This document shows positions 11,101-23,605 of a stretch of DNA of 64,000 bases, piece by piece. Under the pieces are notes generated by a model. That model saw nothing but the letters and a program-made list of their open reading frames with translations, had not been told where the DNA came from and did not search any database. The stretch lies in NCBI GenBank assembly GCA_963920525.1, contig OY986439.1, positions 210,706,906 through 210,770,905 on the forward strand, given 5' to 3'. Position 1 is the stretch's first letter. Each line of letters starts with the position of its first letter. The DNA comes from Dichetophora obliterata (taxonomy: Eukaryota; Arthropoda; Insecta; Diptera; Sciomyzidae). A program made the translations under genes and the position numbers.

Positions 11101-11813
11101 AGTAGATACAGTAAAACTGAAAAAAAATTAGTTTAATATATAAAAGATTTTGCTTAACCCTAGATTACAAACCTATAAAACAACCGTAAATGAAACTCAC
11201 AATTATACGGATTCAAGTGAATAAATCTTAAGCATTTTTAAATTCGAAATTAGTTAAACCTTTTTTATTAGCTATAAATATTTTTTTATTAATTTCATTT
11301 ACTAATTCTATGCTTAGAATAATTTTGAATGTTTTTTCACATCACCATCCTACAACTAATAGAAACTTTATTCTGCAAATTTACTTAAGTTTCTTACAGC
11401 AATACGTGTTTAGTACTGTTTTATTTTTAAGGCTTTTTTTCTTAATTTTTTATGTAATTGTTTGCGTTTTTTATGTCACTTACGTCAGTTTTTAGGTCAT
11501 TAAAGTATGAGCCCTGGTTATTAATATATTTTTTCTATGATATGCAACTGTTTTATTGTTTCTATAATAAAAATATTTTTTAGTACATAATAAGAAATAA
11601 TAAAACAACATTTTAGATACAATATAAATATCTTGTAAAAAAAATTATATTAAATATTTTATAAGAATATTTAATAAAATATTTGTTTCATTCGCCACAT
11701 AACTCATTATATTTTATATATATATTTTATCTTTGTGCGATGAATATTAAAGGCTGAAAGTTAAGTTGTTTATGTCAGTTCCTCAAAATAATCCTTGGTT
11801 GCAATAGCATTTA
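11101..11813. other. AT-rich DNA, nothing recognised
   Basis: Very AT-rich with T runs. The 61-codon frame at 11310 is low-complexity. If the right end of the Harbinger element survives it should be here, but no inverted copy of its candidate left end was found. Confidence 0.4.
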
Positions 11814-12464
11814 TGAAGATTCCTCAAATATTTCGATTCTAGTGATAGCCATTTGTGTGATGGAATGGTTTGAAATAGCCTCTAAAAATAACGTTTTTTG
11901 TCAAAATATTGGTTGGTATAATAGTTTTAAGAAATAAACTGTCAGAAATTATATGGCGGAAAAAAACTCTTCCTGTGCATCAACAATTGAAGTATATGCA
12001 ATATATGCAATATGCTTTTTTTCATTCATATTTTTGATATATTTTATTTCAAAATATTAATACAAAACTTACTTGATCTAAAGCTCGCAATTTAAATCAT
12101 GTGATTTATACAAAACTTTTAAAATTAAAATATCTTCATAAGTTGTATTTTGTTTTGTAATTTCTAACAATATTTTTCAGTATGTGCTTATTTTATAATT
12201 AATATTTTAGTTAATAATTAATAAGTAATTAAATAATTAATAAATGCACGGAAAACAAAATTTTCATTAATCTGAATGCAAAAAAAGAATGTTTGTTGAT
12301 GCTGATTGGAAGAACTTTTTCATAACTATTATTTCTGACCGTTTTTTTTAAACTACCACACCAGCCAATATTATTACAAAAAACTTGATTTTTAGAGGTG
12401 ATTTTAAACCATTCCAGCTCACGGATGGCTATCGCTACAGCCGAAATATTTGGGGAATCATCTG
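11814..12464. mobile_element. Foldback-type element of about 650 bp
   Basis: The arms are about 11814-12010 and 12262-12464. The left arm runs GATTCCTCAAATATTTCG, GATAGCCAT, GGAATGGTTTGAAATAGCC, CCTCTAAAAATAACG, TATTGGTTGG, GTCAGAAAT, CTTCC and GCATCAACA. The right arm is its reverse complement with about 20% differences. The spacer is AT-rich. There is no coding capacity, and the target duplication was not resolved. Confidence 0.65.
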
Positions 12465-13208
12465 TACTATTATATAAAATTCCTGACTACCTTTTATATG
12501 ACATGGCATTCTTTTGCAAAAAATCGTCCAGTTTTGGCAAAAATTGTTAAACTGTTTTTTTCTTTTTTTTGGCCTATGATTTTTTTGGGCAAAATTTATT
12601 TAAACCAAAATGTTGTTTTTATATTTAATGTCTCAAAAATAGTTTACATGAAAAAATAACCCCAATATCTTTTTCCAATCAAATGTTATGGTTTCAAACA
12701 AATTTTTTTATACCATTGGCTATATTAATAAAAGTAATTTTCATATTAATCGTATTCGATTCTTGCTATCCACCTCGCAGTCGAATTAGCACAGAAGTTG
12801 ATTGTTGACATATTTTTTCGCCAACTTGTGCAATAATAACTCTAATTAAAATCTTATTTTATAATATTGTAATTTTTTGTGTCTGGTAACAACATTCGCA
12901 GAATAAAAAAAATGCAACACTGCAACTAATATTTTTCCTTTGTGCGAATGAGCATAAAAGCATGGATTTTCCTTGCTTTTGGCGATTGTTCCAAATTGAT
13001 GTCTGATTGTCTGATTGATGTCTTGCCTTGTTTGACATTCTTGTGTCGCAGACGTTCGTAATCGCTAGCGCTCACACTCTAAGCATTCGTATCAACAGCG
13101 ATTGGTACATGCATTTGCGCATTAATTTAAATGCAGGAAGCACATTCGGTGCTCGTTTATTGACGAGACAATCGAAACGCCATTTGAATGCACTCAAGCT
13201 GTTCTCTG
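12465..13208. other. Non-coding stretch
   Basis: No gene is supported. The 69-codon frames at 12450 and 13028 have no recognisable domain. Confidence 0.4.
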
Positions 13209-13590
13209 GTATGTACCTCCCATACAAAATCAAGTAAAAACTAATATAGGTCCAAGGGAGATAGCCCTAGAGTCCAACCGATTTCGACCATTTTCAGTGA
13301 ACATCTATTAATCTAGTTTTCGTTAAGATCTGCCAATCTTTGTATGTACCTCAAATGCAAAATCAAGTAAAAGATGAATATAGGTCCAAGGGAGGTATCC
13401 CTAGGGTCAAATTGGTTTCGGCCATTTTAGGTATACATCTATTACTTTATTTAAGTACCATTCTGATGAGTTTTTGTTAACATCGGCCAACCTTTGCATG
13501 TACCTCCCATACAAAATCAAGTAAAAGATTAATATAGGTCCAAGGGAGGCACCCCTAGCGTCTAACCGATTTCGATTATTTTTGAAATTT
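13209..13590. repeat. Dispersed tandem module, three units
   Basis: Units begin near 13209, 13343 and 13497, each with TATGTACCTCCCATAC or a close variant, AAAATCAAGTAAAAGAT, ATATAGGTCCAAGGGAG, CCCTAG.GTC, AACCGATTTCGACC and TTTTGTTAAGATCGGCCAAC. The third unit is cut short. The same module is at 7286-7580. Confidence 0.7.
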
Positions 13591-14474
13591 TCTTAATTAG
13601 TATAAACTGATTAATCATACAAAATTACATTATCATTGTAGCACTCCTTCTGTTTTTGGCCAACTTTTGTATGAATATAACGCACGATGTACAGTGGGAT
13701 CTAATCAATCTAGAAGGACAAAAGTAGAAAAAACACTTGCAACAAATTTTTTTTCTGGAAAATAAAGCTATAAAACGCAGAAACCTATGCCAAAAGTTTG
13801 AAAACGATTGCTTTATCCGATATACTTAAAACATATGTCGTACAACAGTGTTTTTTGGTGTTTTTTAAAATTATTAAAACTCCAAGATAGCAGTTTCTTA
13901 TATTAAGTACGCTGATCGAAGTTGTAAAATTTTTCACTTTTTTGTCATGGAAAACCTTTGTGAAAGTATAAATATTAATTTACAATAAAATTAGTTGGAA
14001 AGTATAGCATAAATAAAAAAAAAGATTGAGCTAACACTTTGATAGACTGCCAAAAATTTTGTTCGCATAGGTTTGCATACAATTAAAATTTTTCGTTAAG
14101 TTTCAATCTCATAGATAGTTCACACAAAAATTTAGCTGCTACTTTTATGTTTGTTCGCTGCTACTTTTTGCAAGTTTTCAAAATATATGCAATTTAGTAA
14201 GCAGCCTTAATATCTCAAGAATTTTTGTACTTTTACACATTTTTTGATAAAAAATAAATATTTTGTTCATTTTCTATGATTTAAATACAAATTCTTAATA
14301 TATAATAGTTTAAATCATTCTTGATTTTAAATAAAAATTCTAGTTATTTGAAGGTTTAAAATCGTTTAGTAAGCTTTTTATGTCAAGTTAAAACAATTAA
14401 TTGCTCTAACGAACTTTTTCCAAAGAAGCAACAAAAACATTTTCAATACTTCATCAGAAATCTGTGTGATGTCA
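13591..14474. other. Non-coding stretch
   Basis: Nothing is supported beyond short internal similarities, for example GCTGCTACTTTT twice near 14128-14165. A stretch at 14277-14330 weakly resembles the region near 47681-47722. Confidence 0.35.
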
Positions 14475-14540
14475 CCACCTGGGATCGAACCCGGGCGTGG
14501 TCGCCGTGCCACCGCATTAGCGCATTGCACCACAGTCCAA
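14475..14540 (-). mobile_element. tRNA-like SINE head (family C), minus strand
   Basis: On minus the sequence contains TGTGGTGCAATGCGC, in the position of an A box, and GGTTCGATCCC, a canonical B box, about 40 bases downstream. The likely tail continues towards 14400. It is divergent with the plus-strand head that begins about 12 bp away. It is not a good cloverleaf, so it is called a SINE-type relic rather than a tRNA gene. Confidence 0.5.
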
Positions 14541-14552
14541 CACCCATTTTAG

Positions 14553-14720
14553 TGGCGCCGAAGCTTACTTAGTAGAGTGCACGGCGCGTAAGCTAAGAAA
14601 CCGTTGATAGCCCGGGTTCAATTCCCAATTCAGACAGAATGTTTTTCGATTGAATAATATTTCTGTTCGGCCGCTCCCAAGCTATTCGATATCGCAAATT
14701 TGGATTGTATGGGAGGTGCC
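14553..14720 (+). mobile_element. tRNA-derived SINE family B, copy 1
   Basis: The head has GCTTACTTAGTAGAGTGC (degenerate A box) and GGTTCAATTCC (B box). It is followed by CAGACAGAAT, then TTGAATAATATTTCTGTTC and GGCC. The copy at 59783-59925 has the same order: GGCTTACTGGTAGTGTGC, GGTTCAAACCC, CGGACAGAAAA, TTGAACTAATATTTCTGTTC, AGCC. Confidence 0.62.
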
Positions 14721-14992
14721 ACGCTTCCTTGTTGAACGCCCATTAAATGTTATCAGTGAAACGGCTCGCGTAAATTGTGGTCGAATACCAAATTTCGAGG
14801 CAGTGCTACAGGTCAAACTACAAATCTATTCGATATCGCGAACCTGGGTTGTAAGGTAGATGCCACGCCCCTTTTTTCCTCCATAACGTCCCTACTTTGA
14901 CTAATACGAATTGGATAGCACTCTAGTGGCAGTGTGTTTAGTGTAAAAGGTGGATACGATCGAAAAAATGGTCTCAGATATAAGCAAAACAA

Positions 14993-15475
14993 ACGTGTTT
15001 AGTATTATTGATCTAGAATCTAAACTACTCACCATAAAATAAAAACTAATATTTTGTATTCTAGAAAAAATATCAGATTTTTCATAAGTATATCAATCGC
15101 TTTCGTGTCATGTGCTGTAGCGGAGAAAAAATTTTGAGATTATCCAAAAAAATATCTTCAAATTTTCTATCTTTTGTTTTAGCGGAGCTGTTACTGTCCA
15201 AAGTTAGAATTTAAAAAAATACTGTTGATTAAGTGTATTTTTACATGAAAAAAAGACATTTTAAATTTGGACGATTACAGCTCCGCTAAAACAAAAGATA
15301 CAAAATTTGTTGATATTTCGTTGAGTAATCACAAAATTTTAGCTCAGCTGCAGCACATAACACGAAAGTGGTTGATATATTGATGGAAAGGTTGATATTT
15401 TTTCTAAAATAAAAAATATTATTTTTTATTTTATGGTGAGTAGTTTAGATTCTAGATCAATAATACTAAACACGT
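14993..15475. mobile_element. Hairpin MITE of about 480 bp
   Basis: The terminal 50 bases are perfect inverted repeats (ACGTGTTTAGTATTATTGAT at the left, its reverse complement ending CTAAACACGT at the right). The arms stay complementary inwards to a second conserved block, ATCTTTTGTTTTAGCGGAGC at about 15167 and its complement near 15281-15300. The spacer is about 60 bp. No ORF and no clear target duplication. Confidence 0.75.
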
Positions 15476-18054
15476 ACCAAAACCGTAAAACACCCTGTAT
15501 CTTGAAAGTTTTACAATATAGGAGGAAACTGAGTACGGAGTTGGAACGAATGTTGAAAGTACATATAGGAATGAAAATGGACTTACCGGATCCGAAATTC
15601 GTATACTAGTATTATTTATCCAAACATGTATGAATATAAGGGCGCTACTATTATTTTGACCGCAACTGTATGTATGTTTGTATATCACGTATAGACTCCA
15701 AAACTGCTGAATCGATCTTTAAAAAATTTTTAGGGAAACTGAACCCACATCTTGAGAGTGTTCCTGTAATGTTTGGTGTCGATTAAACAAAGGGGCGTGG
15801 TACCTTCCATAAAAGCCAAATTTGCGCTGAATTAAATTTGCTACTAAGTTTTAAATGATTTAGAAAAATAAACTTTAGGCCTAAAAGAACGTGTTAAATT
15901 TTTAAAAAATATTAATTTTGAAATATGTTGGGTTTGTTTTTTTCAAATTTACGATCGATCTTCCGAAAGCTTATCTATATCTGATTTAAAAATAACATTT
16001 TAGACTAAAAATAGATAAGTCATAAGCATACAAATAGTTTTGAGGTTTTTAATTTGAGCGCAAACTTTCGATCGTGCCTAATTGATTGACATACAGTTTG
16101 GTCCAAAATATTTGAGTTCAGCATTTCAGCGTTTATTGCTTTCAGATATTCAGATATTGATTCAAAATTTTTGCGCGTAAGTTCTTCGATGTTTTATAAT
16201 CGCAAAATTTGCATAGCAAAAAATGTTATATAAGTTTAATTTTAAGCCAATTTAAATTAAGACCTTTTCCATGTGTGCTCGCTCGCTCGCTAAACTATCA
16301 GCATTAAACTCATTAAACTATCAGCTGCAAATATGGTTAATTTTCTTTAGATTTGTTTTTTTTTTGCTCGCTCCTTTTTTTTTCCTGTTGTCGATGATTT
16401 ACGAGGCTTTCAGCAGCAGCTTCCAATACAACGGCAGCTGAAGCAAGGCATCCGGGAGACTTCCTTCACACAATCACATAAATCAACGGCAAAACTGATT
16501 TCGAGAGTGTGTTAGAGTATCTGTCGGTATGTGTGAGTGTGTGTGTGTTTGGAACAAGAAATGATTTATTTGCCATACGTACTTCATACAAGACAATGTC
16601 ACTAATACAGATGCAAGCCATACGGCTACAACGGAATAATGCCAGGCATTGAAAAGAAAACATACGTATAAGAAAGCCAACCTAACAGATACTTCATTGA
16701 CTCAAATATAGCCAAAGATGGGACATGATAAGGTTTCAACAGCAACACACACCCACAATAATAATCAAACGTGCAAAAGCGGATACGGAAGTGAAGTAAT
16801 AATGATATTATAATGCAACACCATGTGTGATATTTCCGGCGCCAACATAGCTAGTAGTTAATAAATAAAAGAAATTGAATAATGACAAAAAAGAAATAAG
16901 GAGATAAACAAGTGAGGAGTTCAATAAAAGTTCAAAGCTGGAGAAGATGCCTTGAAAGCTGCCGTGGTTACCACAGAAACTTAACTTGAGCTAAGCGTCA
17001 GCAGCAAGTAGTACCTTATCGTATAATGAGCTTCATATTCAGCAATAAAGTATTTCGAATGGCTCGTTTGTGTGTGTTGCGCACAAAAGTATGCAGCAAA
17101 GCTACTAAGCCAGGGATGCATGCTTAACTATAAGCAAGAATGGCTGAAAGCACACTCAACATAATCATTAATGAGCTCTATAGACAACAGCAAGGAATGA
17201 TGTTGGATGGATTAGAAAGAGAAAAGATAAAAAAAGTGGAGGAGAAGAAGGGTAGGGATAGAAGGAGAGCAATATACTTAAAAACAAAAGAGGTGTGTCA
17301 AGTTGGACACTCAGCGAAAGTGAAATTTCTTCGCAGTCTTATATGTTAAATAATTTTATTCAAATAAAAAGCCTCATAAAATTTTCATTCAACTAATTTT
17401 AGAAAATTTTACCTTAAAAAATATAAAAATATAACCTAATCATTATGTGCTTATAAATATAACGTAAGCATTACGAATTAGGAATCAAGGAATTTTTATG
17501 TTATAGTACTGTAACCCATACACAATCCAAGACGTCATTTCTGAAGTAATTTAATAAAATCAATGAGTTTGAGATCTGCGATAGCTTCTCTAAGAAAATA
17601 AGACACAGAAAGAAAAACTTAACCATGCATCAACAACACTAACTTACTTATTTATGTAGCATAGATAAGTAGCACATACTTAAAAACATATTCCCTTCGT
17701 TGAAAATTAAATAATAATAATTATTCCCTTAATAGTAATAAATGTCTTCTTTTAAAGTAATAAACTATTTTTTTATGAAAAATAAATCTGAATATGACCT
17801 TGCAAAAATGAGGGCACATTGTGATAAGTACTGTTAAGTTATTGCAAATAATAGTTGCAAACATGTGAGAACGAACGTTTTGAAATACGTCATTAGGATA
17901 AGGACAGTGCTGATTTTTGCGTGATCGCGTAATGTTGTGCGAAATTTCTTAAAGTGATGATTCAGAGTCTGAAATGGCCAACATGGTGGATAGCGTAGAA
18001 TCGAAAAAACTATGAAAAAAATTGTATGTTTGCGAGTTAAAGTAAAATCTTTGG
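15476..18054. other. Mostly unique non-coding DNA
   Basis: No gene is supported. 16260-17350 has host-like composition with GCTCGCTCGC, CAGCAGCAG and TG/CA tracts. The frames at 16466-16680 and 17140-17349 show no domain, and no exon was recognised. Confidence 0.45.
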
Positions 18055-18430
18055 CTTAACAGTGGCCGAACAGCGGTCAACTAAGGGCCAAACGTAAAAT
18101 CAAGGGTCGAAGATGGTGTACAAAATAATCAAAAAGTTTACTCGTATGAACAGTGTCCAAACACGGGTCGAACAGGGGCTGTTTTGAAGTAAACTTTTTA
18201 TAATACACTTTGCCTTTGAGCTTACATCAAAACAAAAACATGTACATAAAAATAAAAAAAAAAAACAAACATTACTCGATGTCAATAACAAGCACATGCG
18301 TATCAACAAAAATAATAAAATTATTCGATTATTAAATTAGTTGTGGTTTCTTAATACGAATTATGCATGCGCGATTAACAAAAAAAAAAAAAAAAAAATT
18401 GTTCACTTTACGATACTGATGCTGATGGTT
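18055..18430. repeat. GGCCGAACA-motif repeat, copy 1
   Basis: Irregular repeats of the type ACAGTGGCCGAACAGCGGTC, GTCCAAACACGGGTCGAACAG are followed by TTTGCCTTTGAGCTTAC, an A-rich tract, ATGCGCG and TTGTTCACTTTACGATACTG. The same order of blocks occurs at 62310-62640. Short forms occur at 39115-39250 and in the tandem arrays at 18811-20130 and 39900-40290. Confidence 0.55.
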
Positions 18431-18810
18431 CCCATATAAAATGTGAGTTTGCTCTTGAAAGAGTTGTTGTTGCATTTACATTATTTATAAATTTTATGAA
18501 TTGATTCGTAGTTAACTGGAATTTATTTTATTAGTTCACAATCAATTTTCGTTGTGTCTGGTTCTTTGAGTGCATTGGGGGGCACGCCGTCGCTTGTGAG
18601 CAAAGATCTTTCTTTGCCACCCTGTAGAAACACATTCTATCGCAGCAAAGTGAACTTTAAGCTTGTTTTGGAAAGCTAATCCATATTTAAGCTAGTGCTA
18701 CATGAAATTGCCATTAATAATATACAATATACATTTAAGTGCTGCGATATTTTTCACATCCAAAACCGATTTGAATACATTCCTTATTTTAATAATAGAT
18801 GAAACGCTGC
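18431..18810. other. Non-coding spacer between two related repeats
   Basis: I see no gene or clear repeat unit here. Confidence 0.4.
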
Positions 18811-20130
18811 AAATAGTTCATATATATTTGCATACATAAGCACAATTATATAAAATCTTCGACGCTTGCTTGGCCACTGTTCGGTCGATGTTCGGTCTAT
18901 GTTCGGACAAATAGTACTGCATACACCCGTTGTAAGACAGCTGTTTACTGAGACAACTTCAAATCAGCCGCTGTTTAATCCTTGTTCATCCCTTGTTCAG
19001 TGTATATTCTGCTATGTGTAAAAAATATTATTTTAACTCTGAAATCAATCAAAATTAATCGATAAAGGATTGGGCTTGAAAAATTTTTTTAATAAGAGTT
19101 TTTTTCACTATTGATTATAAATTATTAATTTATTTTGGTTAAATAGTTCATATATATTTGCATAAATAAGCACAATTATATAAACACTTCGACGCTTGCT
19201 TGGCCACTGTTCGGTCGATGTTCGGTCTATGTTCGTACAAATAGTACTGCATACACCCGTTGTAAGACAGCTGTTTAATGAGATAACTTCAAACCAGCCG
19301 CTGTTTGATCCTTGTTCGTCCCTTGTTCAGTGTATATTCAGCTATGTATAAAAATTATGATTTTAACTCTGAAATCTATCAAAATTAATCGACGAAAGAT
19401 TGGACTTGCAAATTATTTTAATAAGAGTTTATTTCAGTTTTGATTATAAAGTTATAATTTATTTTGGTTAAATAGTACATATGTATTTGCATACATAAGC
19501 ACAATTCTATATATATATACTTCGCCGCTTGCATGGCCACTGTTCGGTCGATGTTCGGTCTATGATCGGTCTATGTTCGGACAAATAGTACTGCATACAC
19601 CCATTGTAAGACAGCTGTTTAACGAGACTACTTCAAATCAGCCGCTGTTTGATCCTTGTTCGTCCCTTGTTCAGTCTATATTCAGCTATATTTAAAAATT
19701 TTATTTTACCTTGAAAATCTAATCAATGAAGATTCGACTTGGAAATTCTTTTAATAAGAGCTCATTCCACTTTTGATTATAAATTATTTATTTATTTTGA
19801 TTAAATAGTTCATATATATTTGAATACATAAGCAGAATTATATAAACACTTCGGCACTTGCACTAAACGCTGTTCGGTCGATGTTCGGTCAAAAAATACT
19901 GCACAAACCCTTTGTATGGCAGCTTTTGAACGAGATTACTTCAAATCAGTCGCTGTTTGATCCTTGTTCGTCCTTGTTCAGTCTATGTTAAAAAATATTT
20001 AAAATTTTTTATTTTATTATTTTATTTTATTATTTTATTATTATTTTATTTTAACTCGGAAATCTATCAATATTATTCGATGAAAGATTGGACTTGGAAA
20101 TTGTTTTAATAAAAGTGCATTTCACTTTAG
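18811..20130. repeat. 330 bp satellite-like array, four units
   Basis: Units start at 18811, 19141, 19470 and 19803, each with AAATAGTTCATATATATTTG or a close variant, then CATAAGCACAATTATATAAA, TTGGCCACTGTTCGGTCGATG, CAAATAGTACTGCATACACC, AGACAGCTGTTTAA, CAGCCGCTGTTTGATCCTTG and TTTTGATTATAAATTA. Periods are 330, 329 and 333 bp. The last unit is the most diverged and runs into a (TTTTA)n tract inside its own body near 20010-20055. Unit 3 carries a local duplication of TGATCGGTCTATG. Confidence 0.85.
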
Positions 20131-22157
20131 ATCTTATCTGCTAATGTCCTCTAATCTTTGAAGATTATGTTTCTTCGTTATTCATAATTTGTACATCTAG
20201 TAATGCTTTAATGTTAAAGTCACCTTCGAACTCTTACCTGCCACCGCCTTAAATCACAGCTTCAACATGCTGTCTTCGACCGCCTTGATAGCTTCTTTAA
20301 CGTAACGTTATGTTTGTTAACTGTAATGTGAGCCATAAGACTACTATTTTGAAGAAGAACAAGCATAAGGAATGCACTTCAACACGCGAAAATAACTTAA
20401 GACATGAATAAAAATCGAAGTAAAACAAGCCAAAGTAGTCAGCCAAACACTGTGCTACTTCAACCACTCTCCACGCACTTCACCCACTCCATCATTATAT
20501 TAAGCACAAAAACTATGCGTGTTTCATAAGTATTTGTGTGCGTTGTGTTGCTGCTTAAAGCATGCGTGGTGCCTATGCAGGTTATGTGTGAGTGTGTGTA
20601 GGTTGTAAGTGGGTGGTAAAAAGTTTTTCGCCACTCAAATTTATTTGAAACATTTTCACATGAATTATGTTGCTAATCAGGATATTTAGTTACGACAAGG
20701 ATTTTTAATGTCTTCCATACAAGTTGTTGCTGTTATTTGTGTTTTTGTTGTCGCTAAGACATGGGCCACATATAGCTAGCTAGTTGTTGCTGCTTCTACA
20801 GAGCTACAGCTGTCTATCTGGCGGTTGAGTTAATGTTTACATTATATATGCGCAAGTAGCTTTATTAAATATGCTTTAATGACATTTATTTATGTTAGCG
20901 AATCTTTGCCGACATGTGAGAACTTTTCGACTTTCATAGCATGTATGTAGTATGTCGCAGTGTAGTTGAGAGTGTATACTATAGCTGAGTGTAGTAGTAA
21001 GAGTGTAGAGAAGTGAGTAGGTGTTGAACATTTTTTATGCACATTAATGGCTGACTTGTGACTTAGGTTGTGGTAATATTTACCTTTAGTTCTTTCTTTA
21101 ACGTTATTGAGGCATAGACTATGGTTTGAAGATGATTAAGGAGCTTGTGTAGAGGTAGTGTTGCATACTTTCAGGTGCTTTACTACAAAGAAATCGTTCT
21201 AAGAATGTTTCTTTATCAAAATCTTGATAGAATTTTTAAGTACATATTATGTCAACCCAGCCCCTTAACCATCCCCTCCCCTTCCATAGGGCTCACATGT
21301 TTAAAAGTTTATCAGAGATAAGACTATAAGTAGCAAAAAATTTAATTTTTTTAAATCAAATTGACTAAATTTTTAAAATATTTAAGAAAATGTCTCAAAA
21401 TATCTAAAAATAAATTTGGAAATTTACTTTGAAAAGTAAAAAGTACAAACATTTTTCGTACAAAACTTTCTAAAAATTTTTGAATAAAAATGAAAAATTC
21501 TTTCCGATTATCTAGAATCTAATCTAAGCTTGACGCTTCTATTTTTCTCACTAAAATGGGCACTAACGACAAGCAGGACACGAGTAGCAATAGAATTTCG
21601 AACAGAAGAAAACATTTTATTAATTACGAATTAATTGTGAAATTAATAGGTATATTTTTATGCATATACGTATTATATAACATATTTATAATTATAATAT
21701 AAATCCAACTATCATAAGAAATCGGACTGTGCACCAGGAATTGCATGCTTCTGAGTTTTAGATAGATTTTAAGATGTTTATACAGAGTCTAAATAAAGAA
21801 ATTTAAAAACATAACATAGAATAAATAGGCAATTAAAAGAAATATTTCTTTGATTTCGTGCTGTCTTTTACTTTTTTGCTTCTTTTAGAATGAATAAAAA
21901 TGTTTTGCTTGAAATACAAAAAAGAAAAAAAAAAACTGAAATAAAAACTTACGAATACGAAGTTATTATCTTATTTTAAGGCGTTTTTCTTTTCAATAAT
22001 TTAATTAACCAATTTTTAACTAATAACAAGATTATTTTATTTTATTTTAAGAAGCAGGTTCATAGAAATAAGCAGTGCTTCTATTATATAAAATCACTTG
22101 GGCTTCCCTTGAATGCAAAAAAAATTTCTTAAATAGATTTTTTTCTGCTTAAAAAGC
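20131..22157. other. Unique and AT-rich non-coding DNA
   Basis: No gene is supported. 20200-21150 looks like ordinary fly intergenic or intronic DNA with GTGTGTG and TAG-rich tracts. 21240-22150 is very AT-rich. Confidence 0.45.
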
Positions 22158-22473
22158 ATATCGTCGTTGCTCGTGCAAAACCGCGTACCCGTCACTTGCA
22201 TTGCCGCAACTGTGCAAAAAGGCCAAAATTAATTTCATTTTCATTTTGGTCATTCATGATGGATTCATTCAATTTGATTTTTATTAATTGCTTATTTGAG
22301 AACAAAGCAAATATCTTATTTCAATATCTTATTTCATGCTTACTTCAGTTGAAAATCCATACATTAGTGTAAAGGAAAATCAGTTTTTGTGCAGTCCTGT
22401 AAAATGTTACTATCACCGTATGTGTGTATGTGCAAGTGGTGGATACGCGGTATTGCACGCGCAACGACGATAT
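22158..22473. mobile_element. MITE of about 316 bp with ATATCGTCGTTGC ends
   Basis: The left end reads ATATCGTCGTTGCTCGTGCA, then AACCGCGTACCCGTCACTTG. The right end is the reverse complement of ATATCGTCGTTGCGCGTGCA, then TACCGCGTATCCACCACTTG. The inverted repeat is about 45 bp and the interior is non-coding. Its right edge touches the flank of the hAT-like element at 22480. Confidence 0.65.
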
Positions 22474-22479
22474 AAAAAC

Positions 22480-23605
22480 CAGGGACCGTAACGGTTATGA
22501 GTTTTTAAAAAAAAATTAATTAAATAATCGTTATTTTCTGACTGATTTAATTTCGATCAAAAAAAAAAGAAGTTAAAATTTGACTTTTATTTTTTCGATC
22601 AAAAATGTAAGTTTAATTTTACTTTTATTTTTTATCAAAATAATAATAAATAATAAAATAATATAAAAATAATAATAATAATATATAATATAATAATAAA
22701 TTAATAATATAAATAATAATAAGAGTAAGAAACTCTAATTTTTTATATCAAAAATACAAGTAAATATTTGATTTTAATTTTTTTGATCAAAAATAAAAGT
22801 TAAAATTTGACTTTTACTTTTTCTATTAAAAATAACAGTTCAAATTTAAATTTTATTTTTTCGATCAAAAATAGCATTTAAAATTTAATTTTATTTTTTT
22901 GATCAAAAATAAAAGTTAAAATTTGACTTTTATTTTTTGATCAAAAATAAAACTTAAAATTTGACTTTTATTTTTTTGATCAAAAATAAAAGAAAAATTT
23001 TTCTTTTATTTTTCCGATCAAAAATAGACATTAAAAATTTGACAAATCAAGTTCTTATTAACTATTATAATAAATTTAATTTTCAAAACAATAAACAGAG
23101 TACATTTTTTATTCTTTTAAACCTATATTAGTAACATTTTTGCACAGGGATAAAAACATTGCTATCGATCTTCATATCGTGCATAAGCTTAGTTGCTTAT
23201 CATTGCACATTCTGTTTTCATTTATTTCACAAACGACTGGACCAGCGACTGCAAGCATATGATACAGGAATTAAAATATGACTTTTACTTTTGATCGAAA
23301 AACAAAAGTAAAATTTTAGCTGTTCTTTTTGATCGAAAATAAAAGTCAAATTTTGACTTTTTATTTGATCAAAAAATTATAGTCAAATTTTAACTGTTAT
23401 TTTTGATCGAAATAAAATTCGTCAAAAAATGACGATTATTTATTGACTTTTTTAAAAAATCAGAAAAATTAAAATCATTAAAGATTATTATTCCTTAGCT
23501 AACAGGTATCAATCACATTGCTATATTCAAATATCGAATAGACTTACTCTTTCCATTTGACTTTTGAATCGAAATTTCGAAAATAACTGTTATTTACGGT
23601 CCCTG
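22480..23605. mobile_element. hAT-like non-autonomous element, 1126 bp
   Basis: The termini are CAGGGACCGTAACGGTT at the left and, reversed, CAGGGACCGTAAATAACAG at the right. The flanks are ATAAAAAC (22472-22479) and ATAAAAAA (23606-23613), an 8 bp target duplication with one difference, as expected for hAT. The interior consists largely of imperfect copies of a unit of about 37-40 bp of the form GATCAAAAATAAAAGTTAAA / ATTTGACTTTTATTTTT, which is itself nearly self-complementary. No transposase. It is a sister of the copy at 1-488. Confidence 0.75.
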
